Origin: Hypholoma sublateritium FD-334 SS-4
Taxonomy: Eukaryota > Basidiomycota > Agaricomycetes > Agaricales > Strophariaceae
Direction of reading: 5' to 3'
NCBI GenBank assembly: GCA_000827495.1
Contig: KN817542.1
Span: 285,886-349,885, forward strand
DNA length: 64,000 bases
The position numbers were made by a program, and so were the translations under genes. The notes beneath the pieces are model-generated. The model was not told the DNA's origin. It saw only the letters and a list, made by a program, of their open reading frames with translations, and made no database searches. This document shows positions 14,646 through 26,659 of the stretch, one piece after another; position 1 is the first letter of the stretch, and every line of letters starts with the position of its first letter.

Positions 14646-15280
14646 CCAACGAAGACACGTCATATATGCAGTACGTAGGGTCTCTGTGAGCTCTGTTGAT
14701 TTATCAGCCACATAATGTTAATTCCTATGCCATATTTGCCTTCCATGCATCGCAATCTTCGAAGATAACACTCCAACACCAATGTGGGTAAAAAGAGTCG
14801 GGGGTTAATTCAGTCCGTCATTATTTTGAAGCGGTGACGATCTCTTCGTACTCCTTCTCCGAGATTCAGAGCCGGAATTGGACAAAGTTGGGCCATTGGA
14901 CTGAGCTTTGTAGGTTGCCGTTGGGGCGCGAGTCTTTTATAACCTGCTTTCGGCCCGATCTAAGACCATCGCAATGGTAACTAGGCCACAAACCGCATGC
15001 AAAAATGCCCATTTAAGACCATTCGGGTGGCAATTCTGAATGCTCGCATTCAAACATCGTCACTATGAGGTCATGCCCTTGTCGTCACTTTCACAACTTT
15101 CCCCGACGGAACCTGATAATGCAGGCGAATTTGATCTGATAAAGGGGGCGGAAAAGGCTTATCTCCTAGAATTCTGCCTTGTCTTTTAGCCCTGCCCATT
15201 CTCTGACGACCTTCGACGACAACGATTTCATTCTCCTCTTACTTTGCTCTCCCGGATACTTCGCGATCTATTCCCGTTAA
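14646..15280. other. Intergenic stretch
   Basis: About 635 bases with no supported gene. The right end (15180-15280) is pyrimidine-rich and looks like a fungal promoter/leader ahead of the ATG at 15281. Confidence 0.5.
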
Positions 15281-15676
15281 AATGTCGTATTTTGACATCA
15301 TCCATCGTGCTACGCCGCCGGTACGAGCTTCTGTGATTTCATGTAGCGACTCGTGTTGATTTATACCACCCTCCTGAAGACACAAACGCCCACAAAAGCA
15401 GATGTCACACTGCAGTCAGAAAAGTCGACTTTCGCTACCACTACTGCCCCTCTAGACAGTGCCCAACACGATCGGCCAATGATTCGGACGCTAGGTGAGC
15501 CAGCTCCGGCCTTATTTGGTCGACAATGCGACTCAAATATAATAAAAAGAATCAACCGAAGATATGCTGCAGCATAAAATCGCAATGTAAGTTCGATGTC
15601 AAGAGTGTGCGTTGCAATACAATACTAATGACAATTGATCTTCCATAGTGAACGAATCTCCAACGCGTTCTCCCAA
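15281..15676 (+). CDS. Possible small spliced protein of unknown function
   Basis: Four short exons can be threaded into a protein of about 70 residues. It begins MSYFDIIHRATPP, continues TQTPTKADVTLQSEKST, and ends DMLQHKIAIERISNAFSQ, a short amphipathic helix. Introns are about 15320-15380 (GTACGA...GAAG), about 15495-15560 (GTGAGC...CGAAG), and about 15588-15648. The last has a strong TACTAATGAC branch point and a CATAG acceptor and is the best evidence that this is a transcribed gene. I do not recognise the family. An alternative is that only the last intron is real and the product differs. Confidence 0.4.
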
Positions 15677-16780
15677 TAATGTTTTACAACCCACTTCTGG
15701 CACCTTGCTCCTGCTCCGCACGGTTGAAATGTGAAAAGGCCCGAAATCCATCTCATAGACGCAGATTCTACCCTGAAGTTCATATCATCCGAGTTCCTGT
15801 ACCCCTACTCTTGAGGTTCTTCAAACTAGCATTGCTACTTCCATACATGTACCAATATACACAAAACTAAATGTACTTATAAAATTGCATCGTTTTTATG
15901 TTTTTAGGGTGCAGGGAAATGTTAGTCGTTCAGGCGGGACCGAACGTCTGTCACCTTAGGCGCTCATGCTCCAGGGTCCAACAGTGGCCAATGATGTGCG
16001 CGTCACGGGAATGGCCTTGCGTTGGCGCATTGACCTCGAGTAAACACATATGTTTAAAACCGATTAAGCGCCGAGGAACCATCAACAAAAAATCGTGCCT
16101 TGGTCTCTTCTACGTCACAGTAGGACATGGACGGACTGCTTCGTTCGAATTGCCGACAAGAACGTTCACATCCCCTGCTCGTCTTAACTCAAAGCCTACC
16201 ATCAAATCATTCGGCGAGTCTCCTTTGCATCGTAGATTCAAAGATATCCCAAACATGCCCTGCCAGTCTGTCACCATTGAAGTAGAACCAATGCTTCAAG
16301 TTTCAAATACCTTCATGAGTTTCTACACAAGACGAAAGCAATGAAAGCACTCCCGAACATGCGTACCATTGTCCTCCGGTACTCTCGATTCCCAAGAGAA
16401 ATATTTCACGACCACCCATTCGATGACTTGCACACCAAATTTTCAATCTAGAGGTACATCTCTCGTCGAGAACGCCAGACATACCGCAGGAAGGCCCCTC
16501 GTGGTATCTCCCGAACATACGATGGATCTCTATATTTCGTGCTTATGACCGCGAGGATTTGGTTTCGCACTATATATCATTTTGCCCACAGTTGGATCTT
16601 TTGGGAACAGACTCTGTGGTAAACGGTTTGATGAAACAGTCTGCGGATATCCCAACAACACATAATTTTCAGCACATAATTGTATAGCATTCAATGGCAA
16701 GAAGATTTACTATGAGACAAGATGTTACATCGACATTGAGAGCGTTAGTTCAAGGACCACTGATACATCGATAGTAGAGC
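15677..16780. other. Intergenic stretch with unassigned open frames
   Basis: About 1.1 kb between the small candidate gene and the stop codon of the CCCH/RING gene. A 148-codon frame spans 15898-16344 (+) but resembles no family I know and lacks a convincing promoter or intron pattern. I checked the minus strand here for a missing RING2 of the neighbouring gene and found none. Confidence 0.5.
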
Positions 16781-19700
16781 CTAATTTGTGACAGGGCAGG
16801 CAGTTCCTATATGAGCCAAAGATTTGCAGCTCGTGCAAAGTTCGGCGCCGCAGGGCGTGCACTTTATATTTATACCCATCTCGCGCACACGATGAACGGC
16901 CTGACAGCCCAAAGTCGGACAGAAGAAGTATTCGTCTGGCTGAGAGCGTATGTAGGAAAGCAGCGACTCCTGCAGTAGCTGGTCCGTTTCCGCAGGGAGG
17001 TTCCCCTCGACGACGATGAAGGGAACGTACGCGCAACAGGGCGTGATCTCGCCGTCCGATGATGTACTCTCCGAAATGCACCGGAAAGGTGCAGCGCCTT
17101 TCTGACGAAGCATGTACTGGAGACAGGATGTGCAGTATGCGTGTCGGCAGGACAAGAGGACTGGGTTGGCCGCCTCACAGTGACATATCTGACAGGTAGT
17201 GCGGCTGTTGGGGTCTTGCTCAGCTCCAGCGTCGAGGAGAGAAATTGTCGTTTCGGCCTTTTGGACGTCTTCGTCTGTGCCTCGGATGACGAGAGTTGAA
17301 CTGATCACATCAAGGGATACTTTGTTTGCCCCAATGGTGTCCTGTAACGTCTTGAGGCCCCCGTCAATCAAGGTCTTCAGTTTGGGTCGGGGTAAGTTGG
17401 TTTCATGTCGCTGGGCGTGCACCTTCGACAGAAGCTTCAGAGTCAAAGTTTGAGCTTGACTTTGACCAGTCTTGGATCCGTAAACAATAACGCGTTTTGC
17501 TCGATGATCACAGTCAATAAGCGTATTAGTCTGTTTCTGGATCTGTTCCAACGCTTTAGGGGCACTGGATATCTCGAAATAGTCGTCCCAAACCGGAATG
17601 TTGTCAGACATCAACACAGAGCCTTGGATGAGGCGTCCCAGATTCTTGTTTGCGTCGGCGAAGTGTGTATGGTGCTGCTTGTCGAAAGGAGCGGATATGC
17701 GGACCCAGATTGAGCGACCATTGGGGTGGGCGCTATGGTGGATGCTGCAGTCATCCGACTTTTCATATTGTTCCTGCAGTGCTTCGAGTTCGCCATGGAT
17801 GGTCTCAAACAAAGGGCGTGAAATGCAGTAGCGCGCGTAATTAACGCCCTGCATCGCGAGTAGTTTGTTGCCTAGATATGGTAAAGGTCGTGCTTTCAAT
17901 TGGCCCACGGCTGCGGCTGCGGCTGCCTCGGTCTTGAAAGCCACGAACGCAGTGGCGATGGCCTCGGTTGTCACAGGAATGGCGTCGAACTGGTCCATCT
18001 CCCCGAACCCGCTGAACTCGAACCTGATGCTGTCGGTCGCATCTTTTTCATAGAGCGGCGGATCCATAGTGACGAGCGTAAAGTCCTTCGCAATCTCCTC
18101 AGTTTCAGCTCTAGTGGTTTCCGGGTCGAGGTTTTCGAGATGAATGGCGAAGGGGGGTTTCTGCGCCTTCTTCGGAGCAATAAATGTGGCCTTGATAGCA
18201 CGGCCTCTGAGGATTACGCCGTTGAGATCAGCCACCTGCTGCTTTGCTTTGCTGATAGCAGGGTAGTGAATCCATGCAGACCTGGTCGGACGAGGCCATG
18301 ATACCTTTGCATAAAGCTTCTGTCCAACGGACCTGATGATGGGCATAACTCGCGAGAGCATTTTGGTTGATATAGGCATCGCCCTGAACTCGTGGCCGGC
18401 AAGATTTCTGAACGCTTGGTATGCTTCTGCGGAGTCTTCAAAATCAACTTGGACTACGGCTGAATTGATTGTCTCCTCGAGCATTACGACGTCATAAGTT
18501 CTGCCATACTGTGCAGTCAATCCCACAATGTCCGCAGGCGTAACGTCGAGAGGAAGGTTGGAAAGAATGAGCCTTCTAGAGTCGCCGAGCATCGCGACCT
18601 TCTCTGGCATCAAGTCCTCGCCGAAGAAAACATCGGCTTGCATCATGAAGCGATTGACTTCACGATGCTCGAAAACCTGTTATGGTAACGCCTGATGTTA
18701 ATTTCAATTGTGCTGCACTTTATGCGCGGTCACTCACAATTGGCTCTTCCTCAGGTTCCGCATCGACATGATCACCACTTGATGCCGCGGCCTCAGCGTT
18801 GTCGTTCTCGCGGTTCGCTTCCGCTTCCTCGTCCTCAACAGTCCAGTCTGCCCAGCTCTACATTGATAAGCACAACCGATTAACTTTCGAATGACAACAG
18901 GAACAAAGTATCAACTTGCCTTTTTTGCAGGTGCAGCTTGGTCGGCATCGCCATTTTCTGGAACATCGCCATGCATGAAGGGGCAGTCCTCCATGTTTGC
19001 ACAATAGCCCTGAGATGAGAACGATAAACACTGTTGCTTGCTTCGCAGGTCGTCAGCCGCTGCAGTCTCGTCCGCTTTCTCGCTAGGGCTCCAGCCATCG
19101 TTATATGTATCACCGGCCTCCTCTACTTTCTCTCCTGGCAGCGCTTCAGGTCCCACTCGTCGCTCCTCGGAAACGGCCCTGCTTCGCTGTTCAGCGCGAG
19201 AGGGGGCTACTTGCTCGTCGTGGCGGTCCGGGCATTTCTCGCCCTTACGACAGTTTCCCCTCGCAAAGAACCTGCACGGCACCGGCGCGACGACCCAAGG
19301 CGCCGACGGCGAGTTGTCGTCCGTAGGCGGCCACTCGTCGGCGGCAGTGTTGGCGTTGGCCGCCGGGGCATCGGGTGTCAGCCAATCGCTCGCGTCCGTC
19401 GTCTGCGGGCCCCATGGATCGTTCGCCCACGAGTCGTTCGACACGTCCCACCCATTGTTGTCCTCCGCCTCCGCGTCGGGTTTGCTCGATTCTTCAGGTG
19501 GCGGAGCGTCGTCGGCCGGGCGCCTCTCCCGACGCCGTTCCCTGTATCCACCCCTGTCTCTGTCCCTGTCCGCGTGGGTTTCATCCCCATGCCGATATTT
19601 GCAGGTAGGCCCTCGATTGCAATTGCCATAATTTGTGTAGAATTTGCACGGCGCGTCGAACTGGTCGCGGGGCCGCTGCGAGCCGGACGAGTGGCCGCGG

Positions 19701-21415
19701 TCGGAGTCGTACCTGTCGGGCGGTGGGCGGTGGTACGCGTCGTGGTCGTAGCCCTGCTGCACAGCGGGCGCTGGGTGCTGGGTGTGTGCATACGGGCAAG
19801 CCTCGCCGTTGCGGCACTTGCCCAAGGGGTAGAAATCGCACGGCTTTTTCTTGCCAGAGAGCGTAGGCGGTTGAAGCAGCGCGCTGGACGCGGGTACAGG
19901 TGGGGAGACATCGTTGACGGGAGATTCTACTTGATTGGTGGTCGGCGGAGAGGAATACGGCGCGACGGACAGCTGCGCCGCCGCCGCAGGGATTGCAATT
20001 GGGGCGGTGGGCAGCGTCCAGAGGTTCGGTTGCTGGTCGTGGAAGAGGTGCGTGTACTCCGCGGGGGTGAGGACATGGCGGAAGCGGCACGCGGCGCCGG
20101 CTGTGCAGACACCCTGGGCGAAGGCCTTGCAGAAGGGCGTCTGCGGGTCGCCGAGCGGGTCGGCGTATTGGCTCCAGTGCGGTTGGATTCCCATTACGAG
20201 GATGGGTGCCGCCTGGGGCATCGGTTGAGGAATTCTTTGCGCATAGGTTTGAGTGATCATCGGTGGTGCGGGCGGCGGCGGCGACGAGGGAGAGGAGGAG
20301 CGCGTGCTGGCTGGCTTGGTTTGGTCCCAGCCGTCGCCGTACCAGCTCCTGCGTCTGCCACCCTCGTTGTCCGACGATGTGTTCCCATAACTGGAGACCG
20401 GATGTTGGTCGTGGTTGAAAGTGATGGTCCTGTCGCCAGGGTTATCGGCAGAGTCGTCCGCGTCATCCGCTTGTTCTTCGTTCTCTTTGGGATGGTGGTC
20501 AGGAGCATACATGTCGTCCTCGTCGTTGTCGTTGCGCCATTCGTCCTCGGGCATGTTTCCCTCAGTGCTGCTGGCGCCCTCGGATAGAGATGCAATATGC
20601 TGGTTGTCTGCGACAGGCCCACCGGCCGCAGTGATATCAGCACCTCTATCCAACGGCGCCAGCTGCGCGCTGAAGCTCGACGAGGAGTCAGATGCCTCCG
20701 AGTCGGCAGCGGCAGCGGCGTGATCCCAACCGTTGCGTGCCTTCGGCGCGTGAGTCACGGCGGGATTCTCCACTTCGGACGCGCTGCTCGCGGGAGGATC
20801 AGCGTAAACGTTGTCGTCTGTGGCGCGCGCATGAGGACGATCATCACTCTGAAAAAGATGCGCAACGGTACCTGCAACAGCGTCGTCCCCGCCGTCACCG
20901 CCCATCGGAATTTCATGCGCGAACACGCACGCATCGCCAGACTGGCAGGTCCCGGTGAGGAAGAAGAAGCAAATCGACTTGCTGGGCGTTCTCGCGGCAA
21001 CCTCCGGCGCGTCATCGACGGGCTCGGCTTCCTGCCCCGCGTCAGCCACTGCTATTTTGGCCCCGCCCGCGTCGTCCCGCTCCTTCACGACGGTCGACCG
21101 CTTCATGCGCGCACCCCGCGCTGGACGCCGCGTATCACGCGCCCCTGCGCCGTGGGGCTTCTTCGACTCGCTCGCGCTCGAGCTCGCGGAGACCGGGGGC
21201 GGCGCTCCCTTGCCTTGCGGCTCATTGGGGTGCTGCTTGGCGCACTTGTCGCCGTATGCGCAGGTGCCCATTTTGTAGTGGGCGCACACCTGCGAGGAGG
21301 AGCGTGGGAGGAGCGCAGGCCCGGGCTTGAAGAAGGGTTGCGACTTGGGCTTGCACTCGCTGCCATTGCGGCAGGAGCTGCGCTCACAGAACTTGCAGGA
21401 CTGGCGGTCGGCCAT
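16781..21415 (-). CDS. Large CCCH zinc-finger / RRM / RING-IBR protein, probable RNA-linked ubiquitin ligase
   Basis: Three exons (21415-18920, 18857-18738, 18676-16781) give about 1,503 residues. The N-terminal half has seven or eight CCCH fingers, e.g. CAHYKMGTCAYGDKCAKQH, CFFFLTGTCQSGDACVFAH and CRFFARGNCRKGEKCPDRH, separated by acidic, low-complexity linkers. The second half has RRM-like folds (RRLILSNLPLDVTPADI), a conserved helicase-tail-like/KH-like region, then a RING (CQICHCEAANPVLLSCRHAYC) and an IBR-like cysteine cluster (CPTLGCQAVHR...CTPCGAELCTSCK). It stops 8 residues later, so the RING2 domain that carries the catalytic cysteine of RBR ligases is missing. The start MADRQSCKFCERSSC is chosen over the upstream ATG at 21535 because the first finger begins there. 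Intron 1 has a GC donor. Confidence 0.8.
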
Positions 21416-22150
21416 TCTTGGTGGAAAGTAGTGTGCTAGGTGCGTAGGATGTGTGTGTTTAGGATGTAGTTTTTGTTGGGCGTTGCAAGACGGTACAAGA
21501 CCTTGGAAAGATATCAGAAAGAGGGAAAGTGGCACAAACCAGAGGGACTCTCAGCTAGAGCGCGCAGGCTGAACGGGGCCGTGTTCAGACTCTAAGCTCG
21601 AGATGGGAGTTCCAGCTGGCTGCGTTTGTTTGGACGAGCGCTTTATATATACGTAAAAGGAGCAAAGCAACGTCCCGCCTTTCATCGGCAGCAGGTCATG
21701 AGTCCGAACTTTGTTCGCGAGATGCTGTGTGTGCCAACATCACTGACAACGATTGGACAAAGAGATGAACGTGGTGATCGTCAAGAATAGGAACAGTCTG
21801 GAATCTACTGGAAATAGATAGCGAGTCGACAATTGGGTCGTCACAGTCGGAGCGAAACTTGGCTACCACAAAGACTCGAGGATGCGTGCCAGTGCTGTGG
21901 TTGGCAGAGATATGGTAGTCGGACATTCAACAATTATCAGATACCCCCATCCGTAGTATGGATGCGTTTATTGTAAAATACAGCTAATTAGTTATACAGG
22001 AAGCATATGTATTGTTAGCGAGAGAGATAAGTACGTGGATGAGAAGAATGTCTGTGTGAATGGCATGCGGTCGATCGTTGTGTTACTTATCGTATAGCGG
22101 TCATCATGAGGTGCCAGTGCCAGCAGGCATGTAGCGTGGTGTAGCGTGTA
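21416..22150. other. Upstream region of the CCCH/RING gene
   Basis: About 735 bases between two minus-strand genes. A TTATATATACG element lies near 21640, about 230 bases upstream of the CCCH gene start, and could be a TATA-like box. No gene was recognised. Confidence 0.4.
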
Positions 22151-23218
22151 TCAGGCGCAGTCCGATATCTGACTCCACACCGTGTCATAGTCGAGCCCTG
22201 CCTTGGAGAATTGCATGACCATAGCCTGGTAAGACTGCGGGCTCAGCGCCTGTTTAGCGCCCTTCTCTGATGGGACCATGTCCTCCCAGGTGCGCAGCAA
22301 ATCTTCCTTTCCGAATTGGGTCAAGAAGCTCTGCAAATGAACAGTCGGTGGGAAAATAATAGAGAGGCGGAGCATTACCGACCTTGAACATAGAGACCTC
22401 TTGCTGGTCCGACATGATCTCGTGCATCCGCCAGAGTTCACAGGCGCACCACATATTGTCGGGGGTCTGTTTCCAGATGGAAAATTCTAGGTCTTCTTCC
22501 CGGATCTCGCCAGCCGCGATCCGACGCATGGCGTCGAAGACGGCGCTGTACTCAAGCGTCCAGTAGTCGGGCGAGAGCATAGCGCTCGTCGTCGAATATA
22601 GCAGCCTGGGGTTGATCGCGCGGATTGCGGCGCGCCATTGATGCTCCATGTGTTGGTTCTCTGATGAATAGAAGCCTTTGCCAGTGAAGCCACTCGGCGT
22701 CGGCGTCGGTGTCGGCGGGGGTGACCGCCGAATGATCAACTCAGATGAACGGAATCCATAGACGAGGCGCAGGCGACATTCGCCGAAAAAGAACGGGATA
22801 GATGTTGATCGGAGAAGAACTAGGATAGCACAGGCAATGATCATATTCTGCACCGACCACGCCGTTAATCTTGAAAATAGGGATAATGGGTCTGTGTAGA
22901 TGAACTCGTGCAGGAAGGATAGCATCGACACGCAGACGATGAACATCAATACAATCACGTTTAATACAAACGCAGTTATAAACGTCGTCCTAAATGAATA
23001 GTTGTATCAGCGCATGCTTTAGAGCAAACTCGAGGTCGAACGCAGCCACAAGTGGTCTGAAGACTGTTAAATCGTACGCACACTTTCGCGGAGACTGGCG
23101 ATCTGTCCAAGCGAGTGATAAAGCCGCTGTGGTCTGAATCATCATAGAGAGATAGGAATTGTGCTAGCGATGATGTGGGAGGCAGCTGCCTGAATCTAGA
23201 ACTGGTAGGCTGTTTCAT
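22151..23218 (-). CDS. Uncharacterised membrane protein
   Basis: Three exons give roughly 310 residues. The N-terminus is MKQPTSSRFRQLPPTSSLAQ. Two hydrophobic segments follow: TAFVLNVIVLMFIVCVSMLS and NMIIACAILVLLRS, then FFFGECRLRLVYGFRSSELI. A PTPTPTPSG linker leads to a soluble C-terminal domain with many aromatic residues (PDNMWCACELWRMHEIMSDQ). The last exon starts SFLTQFGKEDLLRTWEDMVP and ends DYDTVWSQISDCA. Introns with GTGCGT and GTCGGT-type donors keep the frame. I do not recognise the family. The amphipathic tail could bind other proteins, but nothing shows a function. It is divergent from gamma-adaptin, with 366 bases between starts. Confidence 0.6.
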
Positions 23219-23584
23219 TGTCTGGCAAAGAGGAAACCTGAGGAAAACCGGACGACAATTTCAAGATTTGTGGTACAAAAAAAGAGTCAAAGCCGGCTTT
23301 GACGGGGCAGAAAGAGGGAAACTGATGCTCCGCATTTATTCTGGAGTGCATTCTTATAGTCGAGGCGGTTACGGCGTGCATTTTTTCGTAAACAAGGGCA
23401 AGGACAATAGCAAGCTCGTCGCCGCCCACGCTCCGCGCGAAGGGCTTTGCCGGTAACGGTCACACGTCACGGGCCTTATGGCCGGAAGCAGAAACTCCGA
23501 AGTACAGTTGGCAGCTTGTAACCGAATTCTATTCTATTTCCTTGCCATTTCCTCTATATTTCCTCCTGAGTAGAGCAGCGAGAA
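23219..23584. promoter_or_regulatory. Divergent promoter region
   Basis: This 366-base stretch lies between the start codons of the orphan membrane gene (-) and gamma-adaptin (+) and must contain both promoters. No specific element was recognised. Confidence 0.5.
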
Positions 23585-26500
23585 ATGGTCTATCATAATC
23601 TCAAAGGTACGCGCGGTATATCTATCAGAATCCTGTCCTAAATTCTCTGTAGCTCTCATCAAGGGGATCCGGTCATGCAAGGTCTGCTTCGCGCCGCATT
23701 CGCAGAAATCCATATCTGATGTCTTTGAACTTGGCATGAACAGACAGTGGCAGATGAGCGCGCACTTATCCAACAAGAATCGGCCGCGATTCGAGCGTCT
23801 TTCCGCGAGGAGGACTCGTTCCAACGGCATAACAACATCGCGAAGCTGCTGTACATCCACATGTTGGGCTCACCTGCCCACTTCGGCCAGATAGAATGTC
23901 TAAAGCTCGTGGCCAGCCCCCGTTTCTCGGACAAGCGCCTAGGGTACCTCGGAATCATGCTGCTACTCGATGAAAACCAGGAGGTGCTGACGCTGGTGAC
24001 GAACTCGCTCAAAAAGTAAGCCTTGCCATGTCGACTGCGGGCTAGTATTGATTCACATCAGTGACATGAACCACTCGAATATGTACGCCGTGGGGCTGGC
24101 CCTCTGTACTTTCGCCAATATAGCATCTGAGGAGATGTCCCGCGATCTTGCCAACGAGATAGAAAAACTGCTTGGGTCGAGCAACACATATATCCGCAAA
24201 AAGGTTTGTGACCCACACAGCACTGCCATATATCTTCATCTGACCCTGTTTAGGCTGCATTGTGTGCGCTGCGCGTTGTCAAGAAAGTTCCAGATATCGC
24301 GGACCACTTTAACTCGAAAGCGAAGAACTTGCTCACGGATCGGAATCACGGTGTTCTCCTCACCGCAATTACGCTCGTGACGGAGATGTGCCAGATAGCT
24401 CCTGCAATCCTTGAAGAATTCAGAAGTGCCGTTCCTCTGCTTGTTCGTAACCTGAAATCACTGGTCACCACAGGGTACAGTCCCGAGCATGATGTTTCCG
24501 GAATAACAGATCCCTTCCTCCAAGTCAAGATCTTGCGTCTGCTGCGCCTGCTAGGCAAAGGCGACGCGCAGGCGAGTGAGACGATGAACGACATCTTGGC
24601 ACAAGTGAGTGACTCGAAAATATCCCACCAACAATCTTTGACGGTCAATCAGGTCGCAACAAACACAGATTCATCGAAAAATGTCGGCAACTCTATTCTG
24701 TACGAAACCGTCTTGACTGTCCTGGAGATCGAAGCGGACACTGGACTGCGGGTCATGGCCATCAACATCTTGGGAAAGTTCCTGAGCAACAAGGACAACA
24801 ACATTCGGTGCGTCCGATCTAATCAACAATAATGCCCGGCTCACAGGCGCGCCAGGTACGTAGCGCTCAACACCCTGAACAAGGTCGTGACGATGGACAC
24901 CAACGCGGTCCAGCGCCACCGGAACATCATCCTTGACTGCCTGCGCGACGGCGATATCTCGATCCGCCGGCGCGCGCTCGAGCTCTCGTACGCGCTCATC
25001 AACGAGCAGAACGTGCGCATCCTCATCCGCGAGCTGCTCGCCTTCCTTGAGGTCGCCGACGACGAGTTCAAGCTTGGGTTGACCACCCAGATCTGTCTCG
25101 CCGCCGAGCGCTTCGCGCCGAACAAGCGTTGGCACATCGACACCGTCCTCCGCGTCCTAAAGCTCGCCGGCAACTTCGTCCGCGAGGAGATCCTCTCCGC
25201 GTTCATCCGCCTCGTCGCGCATACCCCCGAGCTACAGCCATATACCGCCTCGAAACTATACCTCGCGCTCAAGTCCGACATTTCGCAGGAATCACTGACG
25301 CTCGCTGCCACGTGGATCCTCGGCGAGTACGGCGAGATTCTCGTGCAGGGTGGCGTCGTTGACGAGGACAATACCATCCCGGCACGTCTCCGTACCTCGC
25401 ACACGTAGCAATAATATTAATCGTCCTGCAGATTACAGATAAGGACATCGTCGATCTCGTGCTCTCCATCCTTGACTCGCCATATGCCAACTATCTCATC
25501 CGCCAGTTCGTCCTCACTGCAGTGACGAAGGTCGCTGCGCGCAGCACGACGAGCGTCCCCGAGCAGGACCGCATTGCGGAGGTGCTCGCGAGGTACACGT
25601 CGAGCCCGGAGCTTGAGCTCCAGCAGCGCGCCGTTGAATTCGCGAGCCTTTTCACGCTTGGCGACACGCGTATCGGCGTTCTTGAGCAGATGCCTCCACC
25701 TGAACTCAAGACGACCGTCATGGGCGTCGGTACGTACTCGCCCCGCCTCGGCGTCGCTGTTTGCTAACGTTCCGTCCATCCTTCAGTCAGCGAGAACAAG
25801 CCTGTTGGCTCGACACAAGGCGCACAGGTTCGTAGATTGCCCACTATTCGAGCACACGCGCTGACTTGCCTCAGGCCGACCTTCTGGGCGACGATATCGC
25901 CGCTACGCCACACGCAGCGGTACACAATCCCCCCGCTGCGTCCGCGCAGTCGAACCAGGACCTGCTCGCAGAGATCTTTGGCGGTTTATCCACGACCGCA
26001 GCCTCGCCGCCTCCAGCCGCGCCGCAGCGCTCCGCGGTGGACAACATCATGGGCCTGTTCGACAACGCGAGCATCTCGTCGCCCGGCCTGCCAACGCCGT
26101 ACCCCACAGCGGCACCGCCCGCTGCGTATCAGGCACCCGCGCCTGCAGCACCCCCCTCGGCGGCGCCCCCGCAGCAGAAGTTTACAGCATACCCCGCGTA
26201 CGACAAGAATGACCTGCGCATCACGCTAACGCCGCAGACGGCGGCAACGAAGCCGGGCGTTGTTATGATTCTTGCGCGCTTCCAGGTCTCTGGTGGCGTG
26301 GCGGCGACAGGACTCAGTTTCCAGGCCGCAGTGCCCAAGGTGCGCATCGCATCATTAACACGCGCATGCTATCTTATTAAACAATTACTACTATATCTAG
26401 TCGCAGCAGCTGCAAATGCTGCCCATGTCAAACCCCACCATTGCACCCGGCGCCGTCGAGACACAGCAGATGCGGGTCGTCGCACCTGTCGGGGTGCGTT

Positions 26501-26659
26501 ATTCTTAGTCGTCACGTCAATGCCCAGCTGACCTTTTAATTATTACAGAGCAACGTCCGCCTGCGTCTACGAATAGCGTACTCTATTGCGGGGCAGAACG
26601 TGCAGGAGCAAATTGACTTTGCAGGCTTCCCGCCAGGCCTGACAGGTACCCCGTCATGA
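23585..26659 (+). CDS. APL4: AP-1 clathrin adaptor complex subunit gamma (gamma-adaptin)
   Basis: Gamma-adaptin is the large subunit of AP-1, which sorts cargo into clathrin vesicles at the trans-Golgi network and endosomes. Many exons give about 830 residues. The start reads [18 protein letters not shown], then [15 protein letters not shown]. The adaptin trunk follows, with diagnostic segments [18 protein letters not shown] (seen as KRLGYLG...), [20 protein letters not shown] and GHNPEHD-like [17 protein letters not shown]. The hinge from about 25860 is alanine/proline-rich and contains [11 protein letters not shown], which may contact clathrin. The C-terminal ear includes [18 protein letters not shown] and ends AGFPPGLTG plus three residues. 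The last two exons also occur as a decayed copy at 30683-30870, and exon 3 as an inverted fragment at 27040-27246. Confidence 0.95.

Noticed and set aside
16340..16780. Possible missing RING2 exon of the CCCH/RING gene
   Set aside because: I read the minus strand downstream of the stop and saw no cysteine/histidine pattern of a RING2.
19034..20587. A 517-codon open frame on the plus strand
   Set aside because: It lies entirely antisense to exon 1 of the CCCH/RING gene. It is arginine/valine-rich, as expected from reading GC-rich coding DNA backwards, and has no domain.
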